This document shows positions 1 to 7,783 of a stretch of DNA of 64,000 nt, piece by piece. Source of the DNA: Microbacterium salitolerans (GTDB lineage: Bacteria; Actinomycetota; Actinomycetes; Actinomycetales; Microbacteriaceae). Every line of letters begins with the position of its first letter. The stretch's first letter is position 1. A program made the translations under genes and the position numbers. Under the pieces are notes generated by a model, which saw only the letters and a list, made by a program, of their open reading frames with translations, was not told the DNA's origin and did no database searches. The stretch spans positions 124,001-188,000 of the forward strand of contig NZ_JAHKSH010000003.1 of the NCBI RefSeq assembly GCF_019720895.1. Reading direction: 5' to 3'.

Positions 1-24
1 GGCGCTGGAGCCCTCGAAGACCAT
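1..24 (-). CDS. N-terminal start of a gene after fhaB, possibly PP2C phosphatase (partial)
   Basis: Only the first eight codons are inside the window. They read MVFEGSSA on the reverse strand, with an ATG ten bases after the fhaB stop. In actinobacteria the gene after fhaA-fhaB is usually the serine/threonine phosphatase PstP, followed by cell-wall genes and PknA/PknB. The position fits that order, but eight residues cannot prove the family, so this is an inference from synteny. Confidence 0.35.
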
Positions 25-34
25 CTGGCGGAGA

Positions 35-586
35 CTACTTCCGCAGCTCGAAGGTCGTCTGGCCGACCTTGATCGGCGCGCCGACCTTCACGGCGACCGG
101 AGAGTTCGGAGACACGCGCTTGTCGTCGTGGAAGGTGCCGTTCGTCGAGTCGAGATCCTGGATCATCCACTGATCCGCGTAGCGCACGAGGCGCGCGTGA
201 TGGCTCGACGTGTAGTCGTCGCGGATCACGAGGCCCGACTCGCTCGACCGCCCGATCGTGAGCGGTTCGGAACCGAGCGAGATCTCGAGACCCGCCTTCG
301 GACCCGACGTGATCACGATGCGACTCGCGCTCGCCGCCGTCGCCGTGACGGGCGCTGCCAGGGGCGCGGGCGCCGGAGGGCGGGAGACGTCGTGTGCGAC
401 CGTCTGGGCCTGAGGATCCGCCCCCACGGGGGGAACGGGAGTCGCCGCGCGCGGCGCGGAATCGGGAAGCTTGCGCACGCGCGTGCCGAAGACGTCGGCA
501 CGCAGCGCGAAGATGAGCACGAAGACGAACACCCACAGCAGCAGCAGGAAGCCGTACTGCAGGAGGAACAGCGTCAGCGCGCTCAT
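35..586 (-). CDS. fhaB: FhaB-like membrane-anchored FHA-domain protein
   Basis: This 183-residue protein has one N-terminal membrane segment (about residues 4-26), a Pro/Ala-rich linker, and a C-terminal FHA domain (about residues 100-183) with the typical LTIGRSSES, SSHHARL and DLDSTNGTF blocks. FHA domains bind phosphothreonine, and FhaB-type proteins link Ser/Thr kinase signalling to cell division and peptidoglycan synthesis. The chosen ATG overlaps the fhaA stop by four bases (ATGA); the open frame runs further upstream but only as a shadow of fhaA. Length and order match the conserved fhaA-fhaB pair. Confidence 0.88.
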   Translation of the reverse strand: MSALTLFLLQYGFLLLLWVFVFVLIFALRADVFGTRVRKLPDSAPRAATPVPPVGADPQAQTVAHDVSRPPAPAPLAAPVTATAASASRIVITSGPKAGLEISLGSEPLTIGRSSESGLVIRDDYTSSHHARLVRYADQWMIQDLDSTNGTFHDDKRVSPNSPVAVKVGAPIKVGQTTFELRK

Positions 587-1323
587 CCGCGACCCCCGTG
601 GAAGGCGTCGATGATCTGCGTCGCATCCTGCTGCTGCGGCAGGCGCTCGGCACGCGGCGAGGCCGTCGCGACCACGTGGAAGACGATCTCGGTGCGGCCG
701 ATCGTGATCGCCTGACCGTCGGTGAGTCCCGCCTGCTTGACCTTCTGACCGTCGAGCTTGGATCCGTTCGTCGAGCCGAGATCGCGTACCATCGCGCGTT
801 CGCCGTCCCACAGGACCTCGACGTGCCGGCGGCTCGTGCCCGCGTCGGGAATCGTGATGTCGGAGTCGGATCCGCGGCCGATGACCGTGCGGGCCCGCGT
901 GATCGGGTGGCGTCTGCCGTTGATGTCGAGCACCGCCTGCCACGACACGCTGCCCTCGACCGACGAGCTCAGGACGTCGATCGTTCCGGTCGACACGCCC
1001 TCGGCGCGACGCACGTCGATCGTGAGCGGACCGGAGAAGCTGTAGCCCTGCGCCGACGCGTGCTTCTGCACGATCGTGCGGAGCTCGTCGTGCAGGGCGT
1101 GGCCCAGCGAGGCCATGCGCTCGGCATCCGCCGGGCTGAGTCGCACCTCGTAGCTGTTGGGTGCGAGGATCCGTTCGCGGCTCACGACGGCCGCCTTCGT
1201 ATCCATCTCGCGGCGCAGTGCCGAGGCGATCTCGACGGGCTGGATGCCGCTGCGGAAGGTCTTCGCGAACGCGCCGTTCACTGCGCGCTCGAGACCTTTC
1301 TCGAAGCTGTCAAGCAATCCCAC
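583..1323 (-). CDS. fhaA: FhaA-like DUF3662 and FHA-domain protein
   Basis: The protein has 246 residues. The N-terminal half (about 1-120, beginning MGLLDSFEKGLERAV) is the DUF3662 domain of FhaA. The C-terminal part (about 145-235) is an FHA domain with VIGRGSDSDI, SRRHVEV and DLGSTNGS motifs. FhaA binds phosphorylated partners of the actinobacterial Ser/Thr kinases and takes part in cell-wall control. The start is GTG, preceded by a GAGGAG ribosome site. It is co-transcribed with fhaB by overlap. The linker between the domains is short, so it is smaller than mycobacterial FhaA. Confidence 0.88.
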   Translation of the reverse strand: MGLLDSFEKGLERAVNGAFAKTFRSGIQPVEIASALRREMDTKAAVVSRERILAPNSYEVRLSPADAERMASLGHALHDELRTIVQKHASAQGYSFSGPLTIDVRRAEGVSTGTIDVLSSSVEGSVSWQAVLDINGRRHPITRARTVIGRGSDSDITIPDAGTSRRHVEVLWDGERAMVRDLGSTNGSKLDGQKVKQAGLTDGQAITIGRTEIVFHVVATASPRAERLPQQQDATQIIDAFHGGRG

Positions 1324-1417
1324 GGGTCTCCTCGGGGTCGGATGGTGTTCTGCGTCATGCTACTTGGGAGGTCTGACATCGCGAGTCGAACCCAGGGCGG
1401 ACATTCAGGGTGGGCGA

Positions 1418-1448
1418 TTGGCGACCCCCGTTGACCCCGTGGTATTCT
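1418..1448 (+). promoter_or_regulatory. Candidate promoter of tRNA-Leu
   Basis: A TTGGCG hexamer (1418-1423) and a TATTCT hexamer (1443-1448) are separated by 19 bases and lie just upstream of the tRNA. The spacing is slightly long. This is a visual match only. Confidence 0.3.
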
Positions 1449-1479
1449 CGGGAAGTTGAGTTCGCATCCGTGCGAACAC

Positions 1480-1566
1480 GCGCAAGTGGCGGAATCGGTA
1501 GACGCGCTGGCTTCAGGTGCCAGTGTCCTAACGGACGTGGGGGTTCAAGTCCCCCCTTGCGCACCA
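1480..1566 (+). tRNA. tRNA-Leu (anticodon CAG)
   Basis: The acceptor stem GCGCAAG pairs with CTTGCGC, followed by an encoded ACCA end. The anticodon stem CTGGC/GCCAG encloses the loop TTCAGGT, giving anticodon CAG, which reads CTG. The variable arm is long, as expected for a class II leucine tRNA, and the T arm GGGGG-TTCAAGT-CCCCC is intact. Confidence 0.96.
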
Positions 1567-1575
1567 GACACCCTG

Positions 1576-1615
1576 CATCCCCCTGGTCGTGGCTTCGCCG
1601 CCACCCAGGGGGATG
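1576..1615 (+). terminator. Hairpin terminator after tRNA-Leu
   Basis: An 11-bp perfect stem (CATCCCCCTGG / CCAGGGGGATG) begins ten bases after the tRNA. A short inner stem and a TTCG-containing loop extend it. There is no long T run, which is common for GC-rich actinobacterial terminators. Confidence 0.75.
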
Positions 1616-1718
1616 TCTCGTTGTATCGGTCCCGTGGGCGACCGCGCGGACGGCGATGCGCTTGCGATCGGGGCGGGTGGTGCCGCATCATCCGGGGCTT
1701 TTGCTCGCATCAGGAACA

Positions 1719-1741
1719 CTTATGTGTAGATCATGCATAAG
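1719..1741. promoter_or_regulatory. Inverted-repeat operator candidate, CTTATG-N11-CATAAG
   Basis: Perfect six-base arms flank an 11-base spacer, 47 bases upstream of the fused CarC-CarB start. The left part belongs to a longer block, GGAACACTTATGTG (1713-1726), which recurs nearly unchanged between the LysR gene and the ABC operon. Binding by that LysR protein is an inference. Confidence 0.5.
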
Positions 1742-1788
1742 CGCGATACCGTCATGCGACGAATCGTCTTGTCCCTGTGAGGAGCATC

Positions 1789-3255
1789 ATGCCCAACGGA
1801 CTCATCGCCGCCGACAGTCTCCGCCTCCACTCCGAGGGCGCGGCGCTGCGCCTGCAGATCCCCTGGTATCGCAGCCTCTGGCTGTCGTCGGTCACGACGA
1901 TCACCATCGCGATCGACGGATCCGAGGTGCCGCAGGGCGACCTCGTCCTGGAGCTGGCCGGTCGGCGCTACGCGCTCGACGAGCTGCCCGCGCAGAGCGA
2001 GACGCTCTGGCATCTGCAGGAGCACCCGCTGCTCGTCGCGCGCCTCGCGGCGCCCCTCGGGCTCGGGGAGGCGCATCACGTCGTCGTGCACGGCGAGCTC
2101 CGTCTCCCGTACATGCAGATCGCGGCGGGCGAGGATGGTGGCCCGGGCATGTATGTCCCCAACGTCGTGCACCAGGACGAGGAGCTCGTCGTGACGGACC
2201 GCGACGCTCCGGTCCCCGCGCTCGAGCGGATCACCGAGCCGCGGCCGCCGACCGAGGAGGACCCGTTTCCGCTCGGCCTCACCCTCTATTCCGCGAGCGC
2301 CGAGTACCGCGCCGGCTGGTTCGACTTCGACGGCCTGCTCGACCGCGTCGCCGACCTGGGCATCGGCCCCGGCATCGAGATCGTCGCCTCGCAGATGCTG
2401 CCGGAGTACCCGCTCGTCACCGACGCGTTCGAGAGGCGGTGGCGGGCGGCGTTCGACCGGCACGGATTCGTCGCGAGCTCGTTCGGCGCGAACCTGGACA
2501 TGGGGCGTCGCCGCGACCGCGACATGACCCCCGACGAAGAGTATGAGTTCACGCGCGTGCTCTTCGAGGGCGCCGGGCGCTTGGACTTCCCGCTCATCCG
2601 GATCCAGAGCGCGAAGCCCGAGCTGCTGCGCCGCCTGCTGCCGCTCGCGGAGAAGCTGGGCGTGAAGCTGGCGTATGAGATCCATGCCCCGATGGGCCCG
2701 AACTCGCCCGAGATCCTGCGGGTGCGCGAGGTCTACGAGGAGCTCGGTTCCCCTCTGCTCGGATTCGTGGCCGATTTCTCGTCGACGATGCGCCGGATGT
2801 CGCCCACGCTTCTGCGCGCTGTCGAGCGCGCGGGCCTCGACGCCGGGGCGCTCGATCGACTCCAGGGGATCTGGGCGACCGACGCGTCGATGCGCGAACG
2901 CCAGGAGGAGTTCATCGCGTATCTGCGGGCTCGCGATTTCGACCCGGGGCGACTCGGATCCTTCGCGCACCTCGCCTTCAACATGCACGGTCACGTCGAT
3001 CCGACGGAGTGGGCCGACATCATGCCGCAGATCATGCACGTGCACGCGAAGTTCTACGACATCGACGCGTCGGGCGAGGAGCCCGCGATCGACTACCCGA
3101 AGCTCGTGCGCGTCTTCGTCGAGGGCGGCTATCGCGGCTTCTGGTCGAGTGAGTGGGAGGGCCACGCATTCGCCGAGATCGGCGAGGTGGATCCGCTCGT
3201 GCTCGTGCGCCGCCAGCACGACCTCATCCGCCGGAGCGCTGGGGTGCTGCGGTAG
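1789..3255 (+). CDS. Fused C-glycoside deglycosidase: CarC-like beta domain plus CarB-like alpha domain
   Basis: This 488-residue protein joins two polypeptides that are normally separate. Residues 1 to about 140 match the small beta subunit (DUF6379), with the signature IPWYRSLWLS and a later LPYMQIA..DGGPG block. After a Pro/Glu-rich linker (about 140-163), residues 165-488 form a sugar-phosphate-isomerase-type TIM barrel like CarB. Expected metal ligands are E297 (YEIHAP), D329 (ADFSST), H417 or H419 (HVHAKFYD) and E455 (SSEWEGHAF). In characterised systems the alpha/beta complex cleaves the C-glycosidic bond of 3-keto-C-glycosides. The ATG at 1789 has GGAG four bases upstream; a GTG at 1777 is less likely because it lies before that site. 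The closest relatives in the window are the separate alpha and beta genes at 13.3 and 14.3 kb. A shared frame with no interruption argues against a sequencing artefact. Confidence 0.85.
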   Translation: MPNGLIAADSLRLHSEGAALRLQIPWYRSLWLSSVTTITIAIDGSEVPQGDLVLELAGRRYALDELPAQSETLWHLQEHPLLVARLAAPLGLGEAHHVVVHGELRLPYMQIAAGEDGGPGMYVPNVVHQDEELVVTDRDAPVPALERITEPRPPTEEDPFPLGLTLYSASAEYRAGWFDFDGLLDRVADLGIGPGIEIVASQMLPEYPLVTDAFERRWRAAFDRHGFVASSFGANLDMGRRRDRDMTPDEEYEFTRVLFEGAGRLDFPLIRIQSAKPELLRRLLPLAEKLGVKLAYEIHAPMGPNSPEILRVREVYEELGSPLLGFVADFSSTMRRMSPTLLRAVERAGLDAGALDRLQGIWATDASMRERQEEFIAYLRARDFDPGRLGSFAHLAFNMHGHVDPTEWADIMPQIMHVHAKFYDIDASGEEPAIDYPKLVRVFVEGGYRGFWSSEWEGHAFAEIGEVDPLVLVRRQHDLIRRSAGVLR

Positions 3256-3263
3256 GTGCCTGT

Positions 3264-3317
3264 CGAATGCCGCAGATCGTTCCAAAGTCACGGCTATGGG
3301 ACGATCTGCGGCATTCG
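3264..3317. repeat. 54-bp palindromic repeat, copy 1
   Basis: It starts CGAATGCCGCAGATCG and ends with the complementary CGATCTGCGGCATTCG, so most of the unit pairs with itself. It begins nine bases after the stop of the fused deglycosidase. It could act as a terminator, but the strict 54-base length shared with four other copies suggests a defined element. Confidence 0.85.
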
Positions 3318-3335
3318 GAGGGCACGTCCGCTCTT

Positions 3336-3389
3336 CACCTGCCGCAAACTGCTCCAGGATCGCCGTTTTGGCGCGATCTGCGGCATCTG
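3336..3389. repeat. 54-bp palindromic repeat, copy 2 (degenerate ends)
   Basis: This copy lies 18 bases after copy 1 and keeps the inner arms TGCCGCA and TGCGGCA and the 54-base length. Its outer four bases on each side have drifted. It ends just before the stop codon of the reverse-strand LysR gene, so the two copies lie between convergent genes. Confidence 0.65.
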
Positions 3390-3393
3390 AAGG

Positions 3394-4335
3394 TCAGGGG
3401 TCGCGCGCGGCGTCCTCGACGAGGCGGCCGGCCTCTTCGAACAGGTCGCGCATCCACGCGTGCTCGGGGTCGCGTTCGTGCGACGGGTGCCACCAGAGCG
3501 CGTTGACGAGGGGTGTCGCGTCGAATGGCAGGCCCATCACGCGCACGCCTTCGGTCTGCTCGACGATCGGGGCGAGCGCCGACTGCACGAGACCCATGCG
3601 GTTCGTGCCCGCGACGAAGTGGGGCAGGGCGAGGAAGCTCTCGACGACCGCCTCGGTGCGCGGTTCGATGCCGAGCTGCTGCAGCTGTCGCGCGGCCGAG
3701 GTGAAGGCGGAGCGCGACTGATACGTCATGACGAACGGGCGCGCCGCGAGGTCGTCCATCGTGAGGGCATCGGCGTCCGCAGGCGCGTGGGACTCCGACA
3801 CGACTGCGACCCAGTCGTCGTGCCACAGGTCGACGTAGGGCAGGTCGGAGAGCGGGCCGTGCGGGATGATCATGCCGTCGGCCGAGCGCAGGCGGTTCGC
3901 GGCGTCGTCGACGATCGTCGGGTTGTGCAGCATGAAGCGGAATCTCACGCCGGGTGCGCGCGCGGCCGCGAGGCGTGACGCGACCCGCCCGACGGTCACG
4001 AAGCCGTAGTCGGACCCGTAGATCGAGAACTCGCGCACCGACTCGGCGGGATCCCACGATGCCTGGCTCTCGAACACGCGCCGCACCGACTCGAGCGCGC
4101 CCGTCGTGTGCTCGGACAGGCGCACGGCGAACGGCGTCAGCTCGTAGGCGTTGCCGCGTCGCGCGAGGATCTGGTCGCCGAAGTGCGTGCGCAGTCGCGC
4201 AAGCGACGCGCTCAGGGCCGGCTGACTGAGGTGCAGGCGCTCGGCCGCGCGCGTGACGCTGCGCTCCGTCAGCAGCGCGTCGAGCGAGACGAGCAGGTTG
4301 AGATCGAGCCGCGACAGCAGCGCGTGTTCGGTCAC
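3394..4335 (-). CDS. LysR-family transcriptional regulator
   Basis: The 313-residue protein starts with a winged helix-turn-helix (about 8-65) carrying the LysR pattern RSVTRAAERLHLSQPALSASLARLR. A LysR substrate-binding domain follows (about 95-300). It is divergent from the ABC importer operon, with 230 bases between the two starts, which is the usual arrangement for a LysR activator of its neighbour. Two copies of CTTATGTG lie in that gap and a third lies upstream of the fused deglycosidase, so both units are probable targets. The inducer is unknown; a sugar or aglycone is plausible. Confidence 0.88.
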   Translation of the reverse strand: MTEHALLSRLDLNLLVSLDALLTERSVTRAAERLHLSQPALSASLARLRTHFGDQILARRGNAYELTPFAVRLSEHTTGALESVRRVFESQASWDPAESVREFSIYGSDYGFVTVGRVASRLAAARAPGVRFRFMLHNPTIVDDAANRLRSADGMIIPHGPLSDLPYVDLWHDDWVAVVSESHAPADADALTMDDLAARPFVMTYQSRSAFTSAARQLQQLGIEPRTEAVVESFLALPHFVAGTNRMGLVQSALAPIVEQTEGVRVMGLPFDATPLVNALWWHPSHERDPEHAWMRDLFEEAGRLVEDAARDP

Positions 4336-4432
4336 GTGAACCTCCCTGTTCGTGCCGCGAGTGTATCAATCCAGTCGATGCCCCAGTGGGCTCGCATCGA
4401 ACTGAGAGATCCGGCGGAAGCGCCACCGTGCG

Positions 4433-4464
4433 CACTTATGTGGTGCATTCGGAACGCTTATGTG
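4433..4464. promoter_or_regulatory. Tandem CTTATGTG sites between lysR and the ABC operon
   Basis: CACTTATGTG (4433-4442) and CGCTTATGTG (4455-4464) are direct repeats 22 bases apart, about two helical turns. The second lies in GGAACGCTTATGTG, which differs by one base from the site upstream of the fused deglycosidase. They probably bind the divergent LysR regulator. Confidence 0.55.
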
Positions 4465-4565
4465 CGTTTCCGGCAAAACCTTGTCAGAATCGCTTCATCC
4501 CATCGCGGCCCGTCACGAGACGGCCGGGAGCAGACCACACGACAAAGACGTCGAAAGGGCAGGAC

Positions 4566-5852
4566 ATGTCAACGAAGATCATCCGCCGCACACGCACCGG
4601 CGGTGCGATCGCGGTCGCCGCCATCGGCGCGCTCGCGCTCGCCAGCTGCTCGGGGTCGGACGAGACGGGAGGTGGCGGAAGCTCGTTCTCGCTCATGTAC
4701 TCCGCATCGAACACTCTCGAGAGCCCGTTCGAGACCCTGGTGAACGAGTACATGGAGACCCACGACGGCGTCACTATCGAGCTCGAGGCCGTGCCCAATG
4801 ACACGTACGGCGACACTCTGCGGACGCAGCTGCAGGCGGGCAACGCTCCCGATGTGTTCCAGACCGAGGGGGGGTCGGGTCAGACGCGAAGCGTGATCCC
4901 CCTCGCCGAAGCCGGGTTCCTCGAGCCGCTCGGCGAGGAGTCGGCCGCCCTCGTGCCGGAGAGCGCCGAGTCGTTCTTCACCATGGACGGCACGACGTAT
5001 GCCCAGCCGCTCGTCACGGCGTTCTCCGGGTACATCGTCAACGAGGTCGCGCTGGGCGACGCCGGCGCGACCGAGTTCCCGGCGGACTGGGACGGGTTCG
5101 TCGAGCTGTGCGAGGAGGCGAGCGACGCCGGTAAGTCGGCGCTCCTCGTGGCGGGGGCCGCGGGCCCGAACACCGGCATGTTCGCGATGAACATCGCCGC
5201 GACGCGCGTGTACGGCGAGACGCCGGACTGGAATGAGCAGCGCGCGGCCGGCGAGGTCACCTTCTCGGACTCCCCGGGCTGGGCCGACACCATGCAGGCG
5301 ATCCTCGACCTCGATGCGGCCGGATGCCTGCAGGAAGGCGCCGTCGGCGCCGGCTTCGACGCCCTGACGAACGGACTGGCGACCGGGCAGGGAATCGGAT
5401 TCTTCGCTCCCGGAGCGACCGCGACGGAGCTCGCACAGGCCGCTCCCGACGCGGACCTGCGGATCCACGCCTTCCCGCCGGAGACGACGGCCGACCCCGC
5501 GGTCGGAATCCTCAATCCGACCTACTCGCTGTCGATCAACGCGCAGTCGGACTCCGGGGAGGCCGTCGAGGACTTCTTCGCGTGGATCGCCGAGCCCGAG
5601 CAGGCCAACCGCTTCGCCGAGATCTCCGGCGGACTGCCCATCACGGGCCTGGACGAGTTCGACTTCGACGGGAGCACGTACGCCCCGGTCGCCGACCTCA
5701 TCCGCAATGACGAGGTGACGCCTCTGCCGAACGCCGGCTGGACCAGCCCCGCCGTCTACGAGGCCCTGGGCAGCGGAGTGCAGGGACTCCTGAGCGGCCA
5801 GGAGACGGTCGACTCGGTGCTCGCATCGCTCGACGCGGCCTGGGATCGCTGA
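4566..5852 (+). CDS. Sugar ABC transporter substrate-binding lipoprotein
   Basis: The 428-residue product has a basic N terminus, a hydrophobic segment and a lipobox ending LAS-C at about residue 23, so it should be an exported lipoprotein. The body has the features of CUT1 extracellular sugar-binding proteins: an early YGDTLRTQLQAGNAPDVF segment and a late pattern of hinge and helix residues. The ATG is preceded by GGGCAGGAC. Two CUT1 permease genes follow. The setting, next to deglycosidase genes and a LysR regulator, suggests uptake of a glycoside or its sugar, but the substrate cannot be read from the sequence. Confidence 0.88.
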   Translation: MSTKIIRRTRTGGAIAVAAIGALALASCSGSDETGGGGSSFSLMYSASNTLESPFETLVNEYMETHDGVTIELEAVPNDTYGDTLRTQLQAGNAPDVFQTEGGSGQTRSVIPLAEAGFLEPLGEESAALVPESAESFFTMDGTTYAQPLVTAFSGYIVNEVALGDAGATEFPADWDGFVELCEEASDAGKSALLVAGAAGPNTGMFAMNIAATRVYGETPDWNEQRAAGEVTFSDSPGWADTMQAILDLDAAGCLQEGAVGAGFDALTNGLATGQGIGFFAPGATATELAQAAPDADLRIHAFPPETTADPAVGILNPTYSLSINAQSDSGEAVEDFFAWIAEPEQANRFAEISGGLPITGLDEFDFDGSTYAPVADLIRNDEVTPLPNAGWTSPAVYEALGSGVQGLLSGQETVDSVLASLDAAWDR

Positions 5853-5873
5853 TCCGCGCACTGCACACCCCCT

Positions 5874-5907
5874 CCCGGCGGCCGCTCCTCGCGGCGCGGC
5901 CGCCGGG
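5874..5907 (+). terminator. Strong hairpin between the binding-protein and permease genes
   Basis: A perfect 12-bp GC stem (5874-5885 with 5896-5907) and a 10-base loop lie 21 bases after the binding-protein stop. Such hairpins in sugar ABC operons commonly reduce read-through or protect the upstream mRNA, so that the binding protein exceeds the permeases. Confidence 0.6.
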
Positions 5908-5929
5908 CGCGACTTCCGAGAGGCTGAGC

Positions 5930-6883
5930 ATGTCGGCATCACCTGGCACGTCCGAGACCGAGCTGGTCATCGTCCCCCGCACGAAGCGACGGCGGTGGGG
6001 CGACCTGCCTCAGCGCCGCGCGGGGCTCGTTCGGTTCGGGCACTGGTGGTGGGCGCTTCCGGGCGTCCTCCTCGTGCTCGGGATCCACTACGGGGCGACG
6101 TCGGTGGGTGGATTCTTCGCCTTCACCGACTGGTCGGGCATCGGATCCTTCAGCCTGATCGGCCTCGAGAACTTCCGCACGATCTTCACCGACTCGCAGT
6201 ATCTGCTCGCGCTCGGGAACACCCTGTTCCTGGCGTTCCTGTCGGTGGTGGGGTCGAACGTCGGCGGTCTCGCCCTCGCCATCGCCCTCAACCGCACGCT
6301 CAAGACGCGATACGCGCTGCGGGTGGTCTTCTTCATGCCGGTCGTCCTCTCCCCGCTGGCGACGGCATACATCTGGCGCTTCATCTTCGAGTACAACGGG
6401 CCGATCAACATCTTCCTCGAGTCCGTCGGGCTGGAGGGGTGGGTGCGTCCGTGGCTCGCCGACCCGGCGTTCGCGATCTGGACGGTCCTCCTCGTCGTGG
6501 TCTGGCAGACGACCGGATTCGCCATGGTGATCTACATGGCGGGGCTGGCCGGTGTCGCGCCCGAGATCGAGGAGGCGGCCGCGCTCGACGGCACCAGCCT
6601 CTGGCAGCGCTTCTGGCACGTGACGCTGCCGTCGATCCGTCCGGCCGTCGCCATTGCGACGACCCTCGGCCTCGTGCAGGGCCTGCGGGTGTTCGACCAG
6701 ATCCTCGCCCTCACGGGAGGCGGCCCCGCCGGTGCCACAGAGACGCTGGCGACCCAGGTCTACAAAGAGGCCTTCTCGCTCGGCAACTTCGGGTTCGGCG
6801 CAGCGCTCGCACTGGTGCTCACCGTGATCATCCTCTTCTTCGCCGTGATCCAGCAGCGCATCACCGCAGGCAAGGACAGCTGA
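5930..6883 (+). CDS. Sugar ABC transporter permease (MalF/UgpA type)
   Basis: This 317-residue inner-membrane protein has about six membrane segments after a charged cytoplasmic N terminus of roughly 35 residues. It carries the permease EAA loop (EIEEAAALDGTSLWQRFWHVTLPSIRP, about 218-244), which contacts the ATPase. It forms the channel with the next gene, one base downstream. No ATPase gene occurs in the operon, so a shared MsiK-type ATPase encoded elsewhere is the likely energy unit. Confidence 0.9.
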   Translation: MSASPGTSETELVIVPRTKRRRWGDLPQRRAGLVRFGHWWWALPGVLLVLGIHYGATSVGGFFAFTDWSGIGSFSLIGLENFRTIFTDSQYLLALGNTLFLAFLSVVGSNVGGLALAIALNRTLKTRYALRVVFFMPVVLSPLATAYIWRFIFEYNGPINIFLESVGLEGWVRPWLADPAFAIWTVLLVVVWQTTGFAMVIYMAGLAGVAPEIEEAAALDGTSLWQRFWHVTLPSIRPAVAIATTLGLVQGLRVFDQILALTGGGPAGATETLATQVYKEAFSLGNFGFGAALALVLTVIILFFAVIQQRITAGKDS

Positions 6884-6884
6884 C

Positions 6885-7721
6885 ATGTTCCGATACACGA
6901 AACTCACCCTGCTGCGCGAGATCGGCATCTGGATCCTGGCGCTGGTGTTCCTCGCACCGTTCTACTTCCTCATCATGATCGCGCTGAAGCCCGACAGCGA
7001 GCTCCTCACGACCTCGCCCCTCGCCCCTCCCGAATCACCCACCGTCGAGAACTTCGTCAACGTGATGACGGCGACCGGCAACTCGAACGTGATGCTCGGG
7101 CTTCTGAACAGCGCGATCATCACCGCGGGGAGCGTCGTCGCGCTCGTGATCCTCGGCGCGCTCACGGGCTACGTCATCGCGCGATCGACGACGCGATGGG
7201 GGCGCGCGGCCTTCATGCTGTTCCTCGTCGCCATCGTCCTCCCGACGCAGCTCGGGACCGTGCCGCTCTACATCGGCGCGCGCGCGATCGGCCTGACGGG
7301 TTCGCACTGGGGGATGATCATCCTCTACACGGGGATGATGCTGCCGATGGCGATCTTCCTCTACGCCAACTTCTTCCGCGGGATGGGCACCGACTTCGAG
7401 GAGGCGGCGATGATCGACGGGGCGAGCCGCACCCAGGTGTTCTTCCGCATCATGTTCCCGTTGGTCGGGCCCGCCACCGGAACCGTCGCCATCTTCGTCG
7501 GCCTCATCATCTGGAACGACTTCTTCACGTCGCTCGTCTTCCTCGGCGGATCCGAGACGCAGACGCTGCCGGTGTCGATGTACTTCTACATCGGATCGCT
7601 CGTCTCGCAGTGGAATCAGATCTTCGCGATCGTGATCGTCGCGATGATCCCGATTCTCGCCTTCTATCTGTTCGCGCAGAAGCGATTCATCCAGGGCTTC
7701 GCCGGCGGACTCAAGGGCTGA
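6885..7721 (+). CDS. Sugar ABC transporter permease (MalG/UgpE type)
   Basis: The protein has 278 residues, about six membrane segments, and an EAA loop reading FEEAAMIDGASRTQVFFRIMFPLVGP near residues 170-195. It is the second channel subunit of the importer. The start follows the previous stop directly, so the two subunits are probably made in equal amounts. The next gene, 62 bases later, encodes a sugar-metabolic enzyme, suggesting one transcript for uptake and catabolism. Confidence 0.9.
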   Translation: MFRYTKLTLLREIGIWILALVFLAPFYFLIMIALKPDSELLTTSPLAPPESPTVENFVNVMTATGNSNVMLGLLNSAIITAGSVVALVILGALTGYVIARSTTRWGRAAFMLFLVAIVLPTQLGTVPLYIGARAIGLTGSHWGMIILYTGMMLPMAIFLYANFFRGMGTDFEEAAMIDGASRTQVFFRIMFPLVGPATGTVAIFVGLIIWNDFFTSLVFLGGSETQTLPVSMYFYIGSLVSQWNQIFAIVIVAMIPILAFYLFAQKRFIQGFAGGLKG

Positions 7722-7783
7722 CGCCCGCAGCTTCCCTCGTCCGGGCGCGCCACCTCGCGTTCGGACCGACCTCAGGAGACCCC

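Noticed and set aside
1720-3291. Long reverse frame opposite the fused deglycosidase
   Set aside because: Same codon-bias shadow effect; the forward frame has recognisable domains and a ribosome site.
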